Positions 8,621-19,600 of a DNA stretch of 64,000 nucleotides are shown in pieces (the first letter of the stretch is position 1; each line of letters starts with the position of its first letter). Position numbers and translations under genes: made by a program. The notes beneath the pieces are model-generated. The model saw only the letters and a program-made list of their open reading frames with translations, searched no databases and was not told where the DNA came from. Origin of the DNA: Limonium bicolor (lineage: Eukaryota > Streptophyta > Magnoliopsida > Caryophyllales > Plumbaginaceae); assembly GCA_023374045.1 (NCBI GenBank), contig CM041780.1:30002337-30066336 (forward strand), read 5' to 3'.

Positions 8621-11600
8621 TCTGCTACAGACCTTCAAAAATGGCATTTTCAACCCTTGTTCCACTTGTTCTCTTCACCCATTGTTGTCCCAACCTTCCT
8701 ACATGTAATTAGATATATTCTAACACTAATATAACATCTTTAACTTGGTTAAATCATTATCTAAACTTACTACCCAATTCTTGATTGAATTTATCCTCAC
8801 ATCTTTCAATTTGCATTCTTATGCACTTCTAACCCCTTCTGGCTTGTTTTTATCCCTTACCAACTTCACCAAAACCATCAATGACCATTACGAATCATTC
8901 CTACATAAATGTACTTCTACAACCCACATTCACTCCATATTTCATAATTTATAAACACTAACTCTTTTCTCGCATTTCTAAACTCCTCATATGTAAATTG
9001 CTACAGATTTTCATCCTTCTCTTCCTAGCCTCCCAAATGCCATTTCAAGGCTCTTAAACCTCCCTACTCAACACTACAAACACCAAGGTTCTCCCATTCA
9101 CCAAGCCAACATCAAAACACTCATTTTCTACCAAAATTTCGCCATAACCTCCCCATAAACCTTACATGTCCACATTCAGCAATTTTCACCATTTACAATC
9201 CTAATCTAACCACACCCTTAAAGGGTCCTACCAGCACATAATAAATCCTCAAAGTCCATCAACAATAACATAACTCCAAAATTCTCAATAACCACAATAT
9301 GGTCACAACTCGAAACACTTGGCTCCAAGGCCCTTTGATTCACAATTAATTTCACAAATCCATCAATCAACTAAACACATTACTTTCCACATTTTGGGTT
9401 CATTATTCAATTTAACCCATCCCAAATTCTTAAACAACCAAGATAGTTATTAAGGTAGTTTTCTTACCTTAAATTCACAAGTTTCTCCAAAATTCTCCTC
9501 TTGCTCCTCATCTCCTCAAAATCGGTCAAGAGGGAATGGAGTTTCAAAACTCCATCCCAACATTCAAGAAACACAAAATACATTCCATTAATTATCTAAA
9601 CCCTTAGGAAATCTCAATTCAACAAAAAGGGCTTAGAGTACAAGTTAGGGTTTTACCTTTGGAGATTTTGAGAGGGGTTCTCACCCTTGAATCAAGAAGG
9701 GAATTACTCCACCATTGGAGGGTTGAAATGGAGCTCAAAACCAAGAAGAAAAACAAGGTAAGAGAAGTAGCCAAAATCAGCCAAGGCAAGAAAATGGGGA
9801 AAATGAGATTTTCTCTTGAAACTTTTTACGTTGTTTGAAAGAGGAGACTCCAAGCTTCCTTTTGATGCCATTTTCTATTCAAATGGGGAAAACCCATGGA
9901 GATGAAACTCATCCTTTTGAAATTCCGAAAAGAGGGAAAGGTAGAGGAGAATGAGGAGAGTTCAAATATGTAATTTGTTTTATATTTGGAGCTTGGAGTT
10001 GGCTAGAGCATGAGGAGGAAGATGAGAAGCCATGGAAGGAGAGGGGAGAGCTTCACAATCGGCTGCAACCAGGAGGGAGAAGAAAGAAATCGCAGAGAAG
10101 AAAGAAAGGGAGGAAAGAGAAGAGGGGAAAAAGAAATAAAGGAGGAGAGAGAAGAATAAAGGGGGTACTTGTATCCTTTTTGCTTTTTGGCTCTTTTGAC
10201 TTAATTAATTAGTTAACTAGTCATGTGTGAGGGGCTATCTATATCAATAAAACCGGCCCACTAATATATACACACTGGAGTGTTTTTCGTCTTTTACTGA
10301 AAATGCTCGTTAATTTACCCGGTTTTGTACTATTCACTAACCGGGCCCGTTTTCCGGAATTTCCTCGTTTATTTAATTTTACTGGTTATTATACTCCCAT
10401 TAATGTTTATTTATAGTTATATGATCAACTATAATTTTTACGGGGTCATTTGACTGTTTAAAGTCACGTTTTCGGGTTTTCTCGAAAAACGCGCTTTAGA
10501 CTCCGTTAGTGTTTTTACGCATTATTTGGATCCGTTTTCTTCCGGAATTTTCCCACATGTTCTTAGTATGTAATTAGGGTATAAGAAATATATTTATAAC
10601 CCTAGTGAAGGTTATATGCCTCCTAAAATAATTAAATATGTGTTTTCACGTTTTGTGTCTTTTACGCATTCTCTTTTCTTTTTGGCTTTTATTTCTTCAC
10701 CAATGATCTCAAGGACTTAATTAGCCTTAGAAAATTATAAGTACATAATTAATTAACACATTAAGGTTTGGGGTATTTCAATCTACCCCCCTTAAAAGAA
10801 CTTCGTCCTCGGAGTTCACACTTCCCACACATCATTGGTTTAGGATACGGGGATTACTTGCAACATAAAACTTCCATAACCAACACATTTTACATCACAA
10901 CCTCGGACTTAACGGTCCGGGGAACACATCCACATCCATACATAACATGACATAACATACTTACATAGTATCCTCGGACTTAATGGTCCGGGTACCTTAA
11001 CAACATTTGCACATACGTAACCACCCTTAGACTCTTGGTCTGGGTAACATAACAACATTTAGACCCGTAGGTCTTGATAACACAACATCCTTTAGACACA
11101 TAGGTCTTGATAACATAACACTTCCGGAACTTAACCACATTAGGACTCAAGGTCAAAATAATAATTATTACACATACCACACAACATGTCATAGCATGTA
11201 TATCAACCAGAAATTCCTTTTCCATCTCTTCATGGGTTCGAGACCCATGTTGAGTACGTATACACTGTGATCTCGCAGAACCCGGTCGCGATGGACACCT
11301 TCTGGTCCCCGTTCCTTTGGGAGATCAAAACAATTGCATACATCTTTAAAATATACTTCTCATGTCACCGGTCCGAAGACAAAGGCTCATACGTCCTCAG
11401 CTCGTGAGCAAGTAATACAAAAATACTCTATATGAGGTTAAGTAGAATGAAATTCTTTATTGGAAAATACCAATTGAAGATCCTTTTACAAGGTCAAGTA
11501 AAAGTAGTCCTTCCTTTGAAAATACCACTTAAGAATCTTAAAATATTAATTGAAGTCTTGAAAATACCAATTGAAAATTTGAAACCCAATTTAAAATTCT

Positions 11601-13036
11601 TTGAAAACTCAATACAACTCCAAGTCCAATTGTTGCTAACTGCATCTTATTCTTGATGTGGTTATTTGTGATCACTTATAGGGAGTTTCAAGAATCATCC
11701 AACACTAATGTGATCAGCATCAGTGTTGAACTATCTTTCCACCCCAATTTGTGTTCGGCTTCTCTTGATCTCATGATAATCAAGTTTCACCTCCCACTTC
11801 ATTTTCAAACAACAACTAATTCAAACATGTACATTTTCTATCTTTTAATCCATCTAGTCATAATCATTACATCTCCAAGGGATAGAACTCCGTCTATCAA
11901 TCATCATCCAGATTCCACTTAATCCAAGTTACCTACGGAATTTAATTCTCACTAGGTTCTATGTCGGTGTGATACCTCTTCATAAATCACAATACTGTAT
12001 ATATATATATATATATACTTTTATCAAAATACAATACACGGTTTTGCATTTAGTATTATATGAACATATACTGTCGGGGTTCAGTTCCCCGGGAGTTTTC
12101 CTACTCCCTTATACTTATACTTTCACACACATTCGTTAACAAAACAACATACTTATCACAATGGTGTTCGCATCTTCTGTGCGCAATTACCACAATTAAA
12201 CCATGAATGAATGCGTATGTTTATGTAGCACACGCACCCATCATCAAACAAATCATTTGTGCTATGCACACCATAGTTCACGTACACTTGTACGGTAACA
12301 AACATTAAGTGGTTTTGCGCTCTACCCCCCTTAAAAGGGATTACGCCCACATAATCAATCACTTAACCACTGGTTTATAACGTCCTACCGTCGTGAAGTG
12401 TAGTATCTCCACGCGGTTTATTATACAATATGTTATGGTTTGAGGATCTTAGCCATATTGGCGGTTTAGTCCCTAACCAAGAATTCTCTTTAGAGTTTAT
12501 TTAATTCATAACCAGTTTCGATTCTGGCCTGTGAAACTTCTAGGCGTTAATAATTGCCATTCAACGCACATCCAACTCTTGAATCGCTGGCTCACTAGTT
12601 TCTGCTGCACGACTCTTGATAACTTCGAGCTTAGTTTGCCCCCTTCATTATTCTTACTGTATTGTATATCTTCGATTATCACCTTCATCTTGGTAATAAC
12701 GATTTCTCAACCGACGCGTGGTATTTCTTACCAAGAGCGAGTTCGGTGAGTTACAACTTCCTATTTACTTCCATGATAATTTACTGTATTCCACACTGAT
12801 TTACTTAATTTCTTCCAACTTACTGTCGGTTACATTTGAGCTACTACCTATTGTGTAGTACTTTGTCGTTTATTTAACAATCGTGTTATTGTAGTCACTT
12901 ATGCCAATAAAGTACCCTTTGATTGGTACGACCGTGCTTCTCTTATGCTTCGGTTTTATCACACCATAATTCTTGTTCCTCCATCACAATTGACATTACC
13001 CAAACTTCCTAGCTATCACACTCGATCATTACCGCG

Positions 13037-13085
13037 CAAGTGCAATACCAAAACACTCAGTCATACAGAGTGCAGAGGCGTAAAC
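13037..13085 (-). other. 49-nt invariant block, truncated A copy
   Basis: Identical to 3758-3806. Confidence 0.85.
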
Positions 13086-13419
13086 TCTTGACAGTAAATC
13101 TCTTATGCGATTGCAATAGGAATTCACACTGTGTTCCTTGTCACATATACCGATCATTGGCTTATTGCCCAGTCGGTTTGTTATCACTTACCTTGTATGC
13201 CCATTGAGTTTCACTCATAACTAGTCTTATTTGCCACATTATTATTTAACAATACTTATGCAACGGTCGCTTACTGCGCACCGTGCTCTTACTCATTGTA
13301 TAACATTAACTTACACTGCATCCGCCATTATATTAGCTTCCACCATTCCACTGTGTTTCGCCATTTATTTGGCTGCTTGTTGAATACGCTATTCCTCGCG
13401 TATTTATGCTCCCTGAGCG

Positions 13420-13424
13420 TTGTT
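13420..13424. other. Recombination breakpoint A/C at TTGTT microhomology
   Basis: Family A reads GAGCGTTGTT then CATTAC (about 4140). Family C (62388) reads TTCTTGTT then ATCGATC. Here GAGCGTTGTT is followed by ATCGATC. The shared TTGTT marks the join. Confidence 0.75.
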
Positions 13425-14562
13425 ATCGATCTCATTGAGTGCAACACATATTCCTTTTCTCCCTGTTTATCCTGATCATATCCCATCCATAGTTCATATT
13501 CGTTCCCTCATCCGTTTAATTGGATGTATTGCAGATTGCATAATAGCTTGAGCAACTTGGCTCTTCACTTCCAAACCATCCTCACTGACGGTGGTGCATC
13601 TACAAAGGGTATGCTTGTCCATAAGGACTAAACATTCATCACTAGTAGTGATTAGCATTAAATGCGGGTATACACTGATGGTATTTGGCTAATAAGCCCT
13701 GTCTGAAAATTCTTGAATAATTAAACTGGTGTGGTTTACAATCACAGTGGCTGTACATTTCCCCAGTTGCAGTGGTTGGACTAACGGTCCTTCCAAAGTT
13801 GCATAGGTTTCTAATCTTAAGGTTTGTATGAAAAAGTTTGAAAAACATTTTTTTTGGTATATATATAATAAAAGACTAAAAAGTAGTAGTTGCAGTTGCA
13901 GTTGTAGCACTTGCTCTGTCAAGTGTGCAAGGCAGATGGACATTTCAGTGGTTTACTTGTCATAGCGCTTGCAATAGCAAGTGCGCCATGCAGGTGGAAA
14001 TTCTGGTTCAGTAATCACCGGTCTCATGGACTCTGCGTCGTCGAATATGGCTACATGATAATGTAAGCTTTAACATCCTGTTCATATATATATATATAAT
14101 CCGTCAAGGTTCCAAGGTACTCGCATCGAGTCCATAAAACTAGTCTCAAAGTCATACACAAACAGGCGAGTGGTCAATGACACACTCCCACATATTTATA
14201 ACATATCTCCGTCTAACATCCAAGGTAAGTACATAAGAAGGTAAGCAAAAGTCTTCCAGCAGCGGTCTCATGGAGTTCAGGGTACTCATGCCCTATCTAC
14301 TCCCTTGCCTTTATAGGCTCCAGCATCAGAAGATGTCTGGCCATCCTGACCGCCTCGTGGTACTCCAGATCCTCCAGTTGAGGTCTTCTGAGTATTCCTT
14401 GGTGGCCTGTAGTTACGGCTCTCTAGGTTCATCCAACACTCGAATCCCTATGGCCCTCTTTCTTGCAGCACCGACACACAACTCTGCGGCCTTCGCAGTC
14501 GACCCCAGGATGGTCCTTCCCACAACGCTTACAATAGTAATGGCGCTGGGGCTGTCCGGTGC

Positions 14563-14647
14563 CTGATGATAGTATTTAGTTTAAGTTAAAAATCTAATGA
14601 TATAAAGGTTAAGGGCACAATTGAATTTAAGAGGTAGGTGTTCTCAC
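14563..14647 (-). other. Predicted gag intron 3
   Basis: Donor GTGAGA and acceptor CATCAG|GC, 85 nt, phase 1. It brings the zinc-knuckle exon into frame. It is also present at 63523-63607 in the second copy. Confidence 0.6.
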
Positions 14648-14766
14648 CCTTAGGAGGTGCAGATCTCAGAGGCTGAGCATCTATAACTGGGCCGGTCAAC
14701 CGAAGGACGGGCTTTTTTCCCTTCGCTCCCTGGTGACCCTGCTGCCCTTTTTTCTGAAAGAATTTC

Positions 14767-14840
14767 CTGTTTAAGGTTTCGGGTCAGCATTCAAAAGGTA
14801 TTTAATATGATAAATAATCTAGAATGGGATAAGTCCTTAC
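14767..14840 (-). other. Predicted gag intron 2
   Basis: Donor GTAAGG and acceptor TTAAACAG|GAAA, 74 nt, phase 2. The unspliced frame stops at the TAA inside the donor. The second copy (63727-63800) has donor GTAATG. Confidence 0.6.
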
Positions 14841-15001
14841 TTTCCCTTCTTCTGGCCATCGCCTGGAGATGCTCCTCCACCCTCAGACTCTCCCTCCGGG
14901 TTCTTTCTCTTCTTTGCCCCTAGAGTCTCTTCCCGAGTCTGGAGCATTAGCTCCGTCCTCGAGGCAGCGTCGTAACACTCCTGGAATCTCATTGGTAAGT
15001 T

Positions 15002-15059
15002 CTCACAAGGTTAAACGGTAGTGTAGTAAGTAAAGAATTTATGGCTTCCATGTTAATAC
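15002..15059 (-). other. Predicted gag intron 1
   Basis: Donor CAG|GTATTA and acceptor TTGTGAG|AAC, 58 nt, phase 0. Reading through gives a stop soon after, while splicing continues into a Gag-like charged exon. Confidence 0.55.
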
Positions 15060-15886
15060 CTGGATGGTAGTGTAGAGGGTAGCACCCATCGCCATCTGGA
15101 TGCAAAACAATAGTCCTCCCCGGAACTTCTCGACCTTAACGGTCTCTGAGTAATCAACTCCGGGGATGAAGTCCAGCAGACCAATGAATCGAGCGTAGTA
15201 TTCATCCACGGTCAGACCTCCCTGAGACAATGTCTCAAACTCATGGCGCTTCTTCTGCTTGAGGTGCGCCGGGTAATACTTCCCTCTCAACAACTCGACA
15301 AAGGCAGCCCACGAAAAGTTGGGTATAGCCAGGTGATGGTCCTTGACCAACCTCCACCAAGTGCTGGCTGCATCCTTCAGATGGAAAGCAGCAATGACAA
15401 CCTTCTGGTTGGCAGGTACTTGTAAAGCCTCGTAGGCCTTCTCATGTTCAACTATGAATCGCTCCAAGGCTACGGGGTCTGGCTCCCCTGAATATGTAGG
15501 TGGTAGGGTCTCAGTAACTGACTTCAGCCAGTTCGTTTCCCTGGGCTGTGGCGGGTGGGCTGGTGCTCCTCCTATTTGAGTACCAAACTGTGCGAGTACG
15601 GAAGCAACCGTCTCTACAACTCCTGGAATGACGGGGTCACCGCCTCCACCTCTACCAGTACCACGCCCTCTAATTCCCCCAGACATCTGTAGTACAGTAT
15701 GCCACAAAAATACTCAGTAAATTACCGTACACAACCAGTAGATATTGCATTGCCTTAAAGGCTAATATATCACGCAATTTGCGTTACTAGACACAATATC
15801 TTTTAAGACGAATCGTCTCGTACCTCTCAAACGTTTTCTGAAATTTCCCAAGTCCTAAGCTCACTGTCTTAACCTATTTTCTCGTC

Positions 15887-15914
15887 ATCAGAGCGGTACT
15901 CCGCTCTGATACCA
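15887..15914 (-). promoter_or_regulatory. PBS in hairpin, family C
   Basis: GCTCTGATACCA (15903-15914) is an exact complement of the initiator-Met PBS. ATCAGAGCGG and CCGCTCTGAT form a 10-bp stem around TACT. The base pair next to the loop is G:C here and A:T in A, B and E. Confidence 0.85.
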
Positions 15915-16569
15915 CTTTTGTAACACCCCTTTCCTTAATCACGTAATAATCTCTCACGTAGCAATAAATAAAACGTCTTACAGCGGAAGAATAAATAACA
16001 ATAACAATACTCACTTGGGTGTCACCGGCCATTACTCGCCCATGCAAGTAACGAAGCCAAACTACATCCAACTTCCAACATAAACAAACTACTAACCGCC
16101 GTGATAACGAGAAAACTCCTATACATCATACTAAGTCCATAAACATAAATATTGACAGGTGAGCGTCTACCCAATCCCAAATATACATAACCTTCCATAA
16201 TACAATTCACCACCTTCATTGCTATATAAACAAACTCCATGTGCGGTAATTAAAGTAAACTCTAATTACCCTGTTCCCGCACTTCGGCTTCGGCGATAAT
16301 CAACAACCTGCATATGGTGTAGTATCAGCGATAGACGCTGAGTATGCTGGGCCTGGACCCTAATGGTCACTTAGTCATTTTAACCATCTCATAATTAGAT
16401 TGGTTTCATGCTTTACCATTTTATAGTTATAATCAATACTATAATATACATGTATAATATACATAACCATCCATCCAAACATTAATAACCAACTTAACCA
16501 TCCATCCAATCCAAACATTCATTTAATATCTCAAACAACAATTGTATATCGAACGTATCGAATAACTCC

Positions 16570-16619
16570 AGTATAATGTACAATGTACAATCGCCGTAGC
16601 GTACAGTTTACAGTATAAT
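16570..16619. repeat. Tandem repeat at the B insertion site (left part)
   Basis: Units containing GTACAATCGCCGTAGCG plus TTTACAGTATAAT continue across the insertion at 30536-30610, making about three copies before element B landed. Confidence 0.7.
16615..16619. repeat. Target-site duplication of element B, left (ATAAT)
   Basis: ATAAT precedes TGTAACACCCC and recurs at 30536-30540 directly after the right LTR. Confidence 0.9.
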
Positions 16620-19600
16620 TGTAACACCCCTACCATTAATACAGTGCTTACCGTCCAATCTCCTTACATATCAGATACACGCAGCGGTTATATACTTACA
16701 TACAATGGGTGATACAATGCCGTTAGTCACCCACGTGACTAACAAGGCTACTACTACTACATACAGTATCGGTCTGATGGACCGGAATCCCGAGTACTAC
16801 ACGTCTATAATACATACTCCATTTGTCAATCATATACAACAATGCTCCTTTCAATACTTACTCCTCCATATTCCATACAATACAATGTACTTAACCGAGT
16901 CTACTAGGATCCTTATACAATTACAATATCACTTCCAAGTTCATACATACTCACTAGGAGTCTACATCTACCCATTCCTCACAACTACTTACTTTCTAAA
17001 GTACGAGGGTGTGCCGCCGGTCTCTTACCTTGACCACATCCGCTTCGGGTACCTGCACACTAAAAACGTTCCCCCGAAGGGGTCAGCTTTTGCTGAGCAT
17101 GATAACCGCATACCCCGCGTACTAGTGAGGGTACGCCGACCACTTGGTCGTATACATGCGGTTCATTTTCATACAACATACATGCATACATGCTTTCATA
17201 CATATACTACAATACTTTACACAAGAATACACACATACACTTCAATACATACACTTCAGTTCATACACAGTAATCCATACAGCCCAACGATACATACTTA
17301 CCTTTCCTGAAGTCCACATTACACAGTACAATATACAATACATATGCAATTCAATAAACTTGTTAGCTCGTATTGGTCCACCCGGGTTAATCGGGTGGAG
17401 ATTACTCTTTTACTCATTCACGGTACTTACGCATACATACTCATACATACTTACGGATCCATACTTAATTACTCTTTCTCTTACTCATGTTAAGTCGTCG
17501 GGACCTCCGGCCCGGGGACTACTCCGTCCCACCACCGGGATTTACTTGGTTCACTAATCCAGGATGCTACCCATTTAAGGGATTTGGGCCGTGGACCAGC
17601 TTACGAACCAGGAATCGGATCCAACCTCTTGTGTCTCCTCATCCTCACGCGTGGCCGAAACTATATCGGACTTCTACTCATTCCGGTTTACTCACTTAAG
17701 TTAGGAGTTAGATAGTTAGGAATTTAGTAGAAGTCAACACTCAAGCCACATTCACAAATACATTGCTCAATATTCGTTCATACGAAATACAATACAATAC
17801 ATAAGTACAATACAAGATTCATTTACACCACATCATCATTCATATATATATTTCATGAATTATACAAACTATTGTTCAAGAGAAACTTACCAAGAACAAT
17901 GTAAACAAACACAAGTATGTGCAATATAGTCCGGTTCGTGCATTTATCTTATTGGTGGTCAAATAAGCACACAAATCGGGGTAACCAGATTAGGATACAG
18001 GGCATGAAGAAATCATACCTTTCACCGTTGACTTTGGAATCACCGACTCCCTTCGGTGTTCAACTAGTCGAATCCTATGACATACATACAATTGGGTGGT
18101 TAATTATCCATAACTAACCTTACTTATTACTTTCCAAAAGTTTCCTAGTTCATACTTACTAACTCTTTGTTACTTAAATACATTTACTTAAGTTACTTAC
18201 TTACAATTATTTTCTAAGCTTGTTTTAATGTATCCCTTAATGACCTTTAAACATTATCATTACATTATGTCTTAATCATCTATATAATATCATTACCCAT
18301 CTTTACCTACCCTTGGAATAGCTTTAGAACACATTCTGGAGGGTTTTTTAGGGGTGTCCTGGTTTTGTGTCCTGGTTTCAAACCCGGACAATTCACTGGA
18401 ACAATCTCTCGGGTGAAAATTATGTGTGATCCGGGTTTAGGCTGGGTTACAAACCCGGATCACATGCTGCTATTGCTCTCGGGTGAAAATTTTGGGTGTT
18501 CCGGGTTTGGGGATTGGTTTCAAACCCGGATCATCCATTCTGTAACACTTTCTGCCGTGTTTTTGGGGTTGTCCTGGTTTGTGTCCTGGTTTCAAAACCC
18601 GGACAGTTTGTTTCAGAAACCTACGGGTGTATTTTTGGGGTTGTCCTGGTTTGTGTCCTGGTTTCAAACCAGGACAATTCCAGCCTGTTGCAAAATTTAC
18701 AGTTTTTTTTTTAAGCTTTGTTTTAATTCCAAACTTCTACCAATCTCTTCCCCATAATTCCTACATATAATCTAGCATATTTTAGCATTGATTAAGCACT
18801 TTAAACTAGCCCAATCCACTCTACCAAAATCTGTTACAAAATGCATTCCACTGTTACATTTCTCTCCATTGTTACAGTTTTGTTCTTCTCCAAATGCACA
18901 GATTTCCTTTCTTCTTTACCATTCAATACTCCCTCTACCAATGTTTCTCCTAGCATTCTAAATCCATTACTTTGCCACTCTAGTTCTCCTCATTACCTAG
19001 ACCCTCTTCAAATCTGTTTTCAAGGTACTAAACTACTCACTTAAACTCTCCCAATACACCTAGTTATTACCTAGATAGCTTTCTTCTCTTACACAACTAA
19101 GTCCTCCTATTTCCATACAAATTCGGGCAGAGGTTCCCCTATATTTTTAACATTGCCCACATACACTTTCAGCTCACACATTCATTCCAATTCCCCAAAT
19201 CAAGTCACACATCATTCTACACAATATACCACAATATTTTTCCTGCACATACACATACTTTATTCCCAAACTGCTTTCAACAAGGTTTACACATCTTTTT
19301 AAGGTTTCAAAATACTTATATTCTCTTATACACTATACCACTCATGCATTACCGTTTTACAATACATATTTTTACTTCTAAAAATCTGTTACATATTCAT
19401 TTACAAGACTTCACAAAGACAAGTATATTACCTTGTTATTTCACAAGCTTCTTCTTTCTTTCTCCTTCCTCTTTCCTTCTTCTTTCTCACCGGTTTGCAA
19501 ACCAAGTTCTCTACTACTACAACCCATACAAATACATTTCAATATACTATTTTAATACACTAAAACTAACCCTAACCATTTCTAGGTCTTAATACAAGTT

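Larger units (their letters stand above)
1..10780 (-). mobile_element. Family A LARD-like LTR retrotransposon (left end outside window)
   Basis: This unit runs from a partial LTR (1-1507) through a 5.07-kb internal region to a full LTR (6575-10780). Read on the minus strand, the 5' LTR is the right one. It ends in GGGGTGTTACA, then AAAAG and a PBS resembling TGGTATCAGAGC with one mismatch. The PPT AAGGGGGGTA lies just before the left LTR. Position 1 corresponds to about 9274, so roughly 2.7 kb of the left LTR is missing. No reading frame resembles gag or pol. Long LTRs with a conserved non-coding interior match the definition of a LARD. Assignment to Ty3/gypsy is inferred from the PBS and from the related family C gag. 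Confidence 0.8.
6575..10780 (-). repeat. 5' LTR of element A (also abuts the second A interior)
   Basis: This full LTR of 4206 bp runs from TGTAACACCCC to GGGGTATTTCA. It holds a U5 hairpin at 6668-6689 and a cassette of palindromic GGTCCGGGAC-type repeats at 8438-8620. A conserved AAAAACGCGCTTTA motif lies near 10485. A PPT is present on its right side as well, so two interiors share this one LTR. No gene is seen in it. Confidence 0.85.
10781..13424 (-). mobile_element. Second, truncated internal region of family A
   Basis: This is a near-identical copy of 1508-4140, including the PPT (10784-10793), internal PPT (12323-12332), T-arm-like motif and 49-nt block (13037-13085). It stops at 13424, where the sequence switches to family C. 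No coding region is seen. It most likely comes from unequal recombination between A copies. Confidence 0.8.
14429..15686 (-). pseudogene. gag: Ty3/gypsy-type Gag, four exons (family C)
   Basis: Gag is the structural nucleocapsid polyprotein of the element. Exon 1 (15686-15060) starts with a Gly/Arg-rich tail, followed by a retrotransposon-gag domain with the typical ASTWWRLV motif near residue 110, then a KYYP and an LTVDEYYARF motif. Three GT-AG introns follow: 15059-15002 (58 nt, phase 0), 14840-14767 (74 nt, phase 2) and 14647-14563 (85 nt, phase 1). Exon 2 (15001-14841) is charged. Exon 3 (14766-14648) is Gly/Lys/Gln-rich. Exon 4 (14562-14429) carries a zinc knuckle CKRCGKDHPGVDC and a second one cut short by a stop. 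The spliced frame is exactly 346 codons plus stop. A one-base shift after the second knuckle would continue the frame to 14286; both copies share this. The start is taken at MSGG; an in-frame ATG lies at 15707. Splicing is predicted from frame and domain continuity only. No pol follows. Confidence 0.65.
13425..15918 (-). mobile_element. Family C internal region, 5' half, with gag
   Basis: This is a family C interior between the breakpoint and the PBS (15903-15914). It holds intron-split gag (14429-15686) and, left of gag, two GCACTTGC-type hairpins (13907-13926 and 13965-13984). From 13425 to 14428 I see no gene: this is non-coding tail and in-frame remnant after the gag stop, with a TA run at 14084-14097. 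The part from 13425 to 14900 is repeated at offset +48960 (62385-63860). There is no protease, RT or integrase. Confidence 0.8.
15919..16619 (-). repeat. Family C LTR, segment 1 (PBS side)
   Basis: This starts TGTAACACCCCTTTCC and is interrupted by element B at 16620. A U5 hairpin at 16031-16052 (ATTACTCG / CAAGTAAC) pairs with two G-U wobbles in element sense. The LTR resumes at 30541 and again at 60292, for about 5.3 kb in total. It has no gene. Confidence 0.8.

Noticed and set aside
16705..17310. 201-codon + strand frame, also at 26502-27068
   Set aside because: It lies in both LTRs of element B, antisense to the element. It has a Tyr/Thr/His-rich composition typical of open AT/AC-rich DNA and no domain, and the two copies differ by frame-breaking indels.
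18365..18757. Repeated WFVSWFQ/CPGFKPGQF-like peptide frames
   Set aside because: They are translations of the palindromic GTCCTGG/CCCGGAC repeat cassette of the LTR, open in several frames at once; not a gene.
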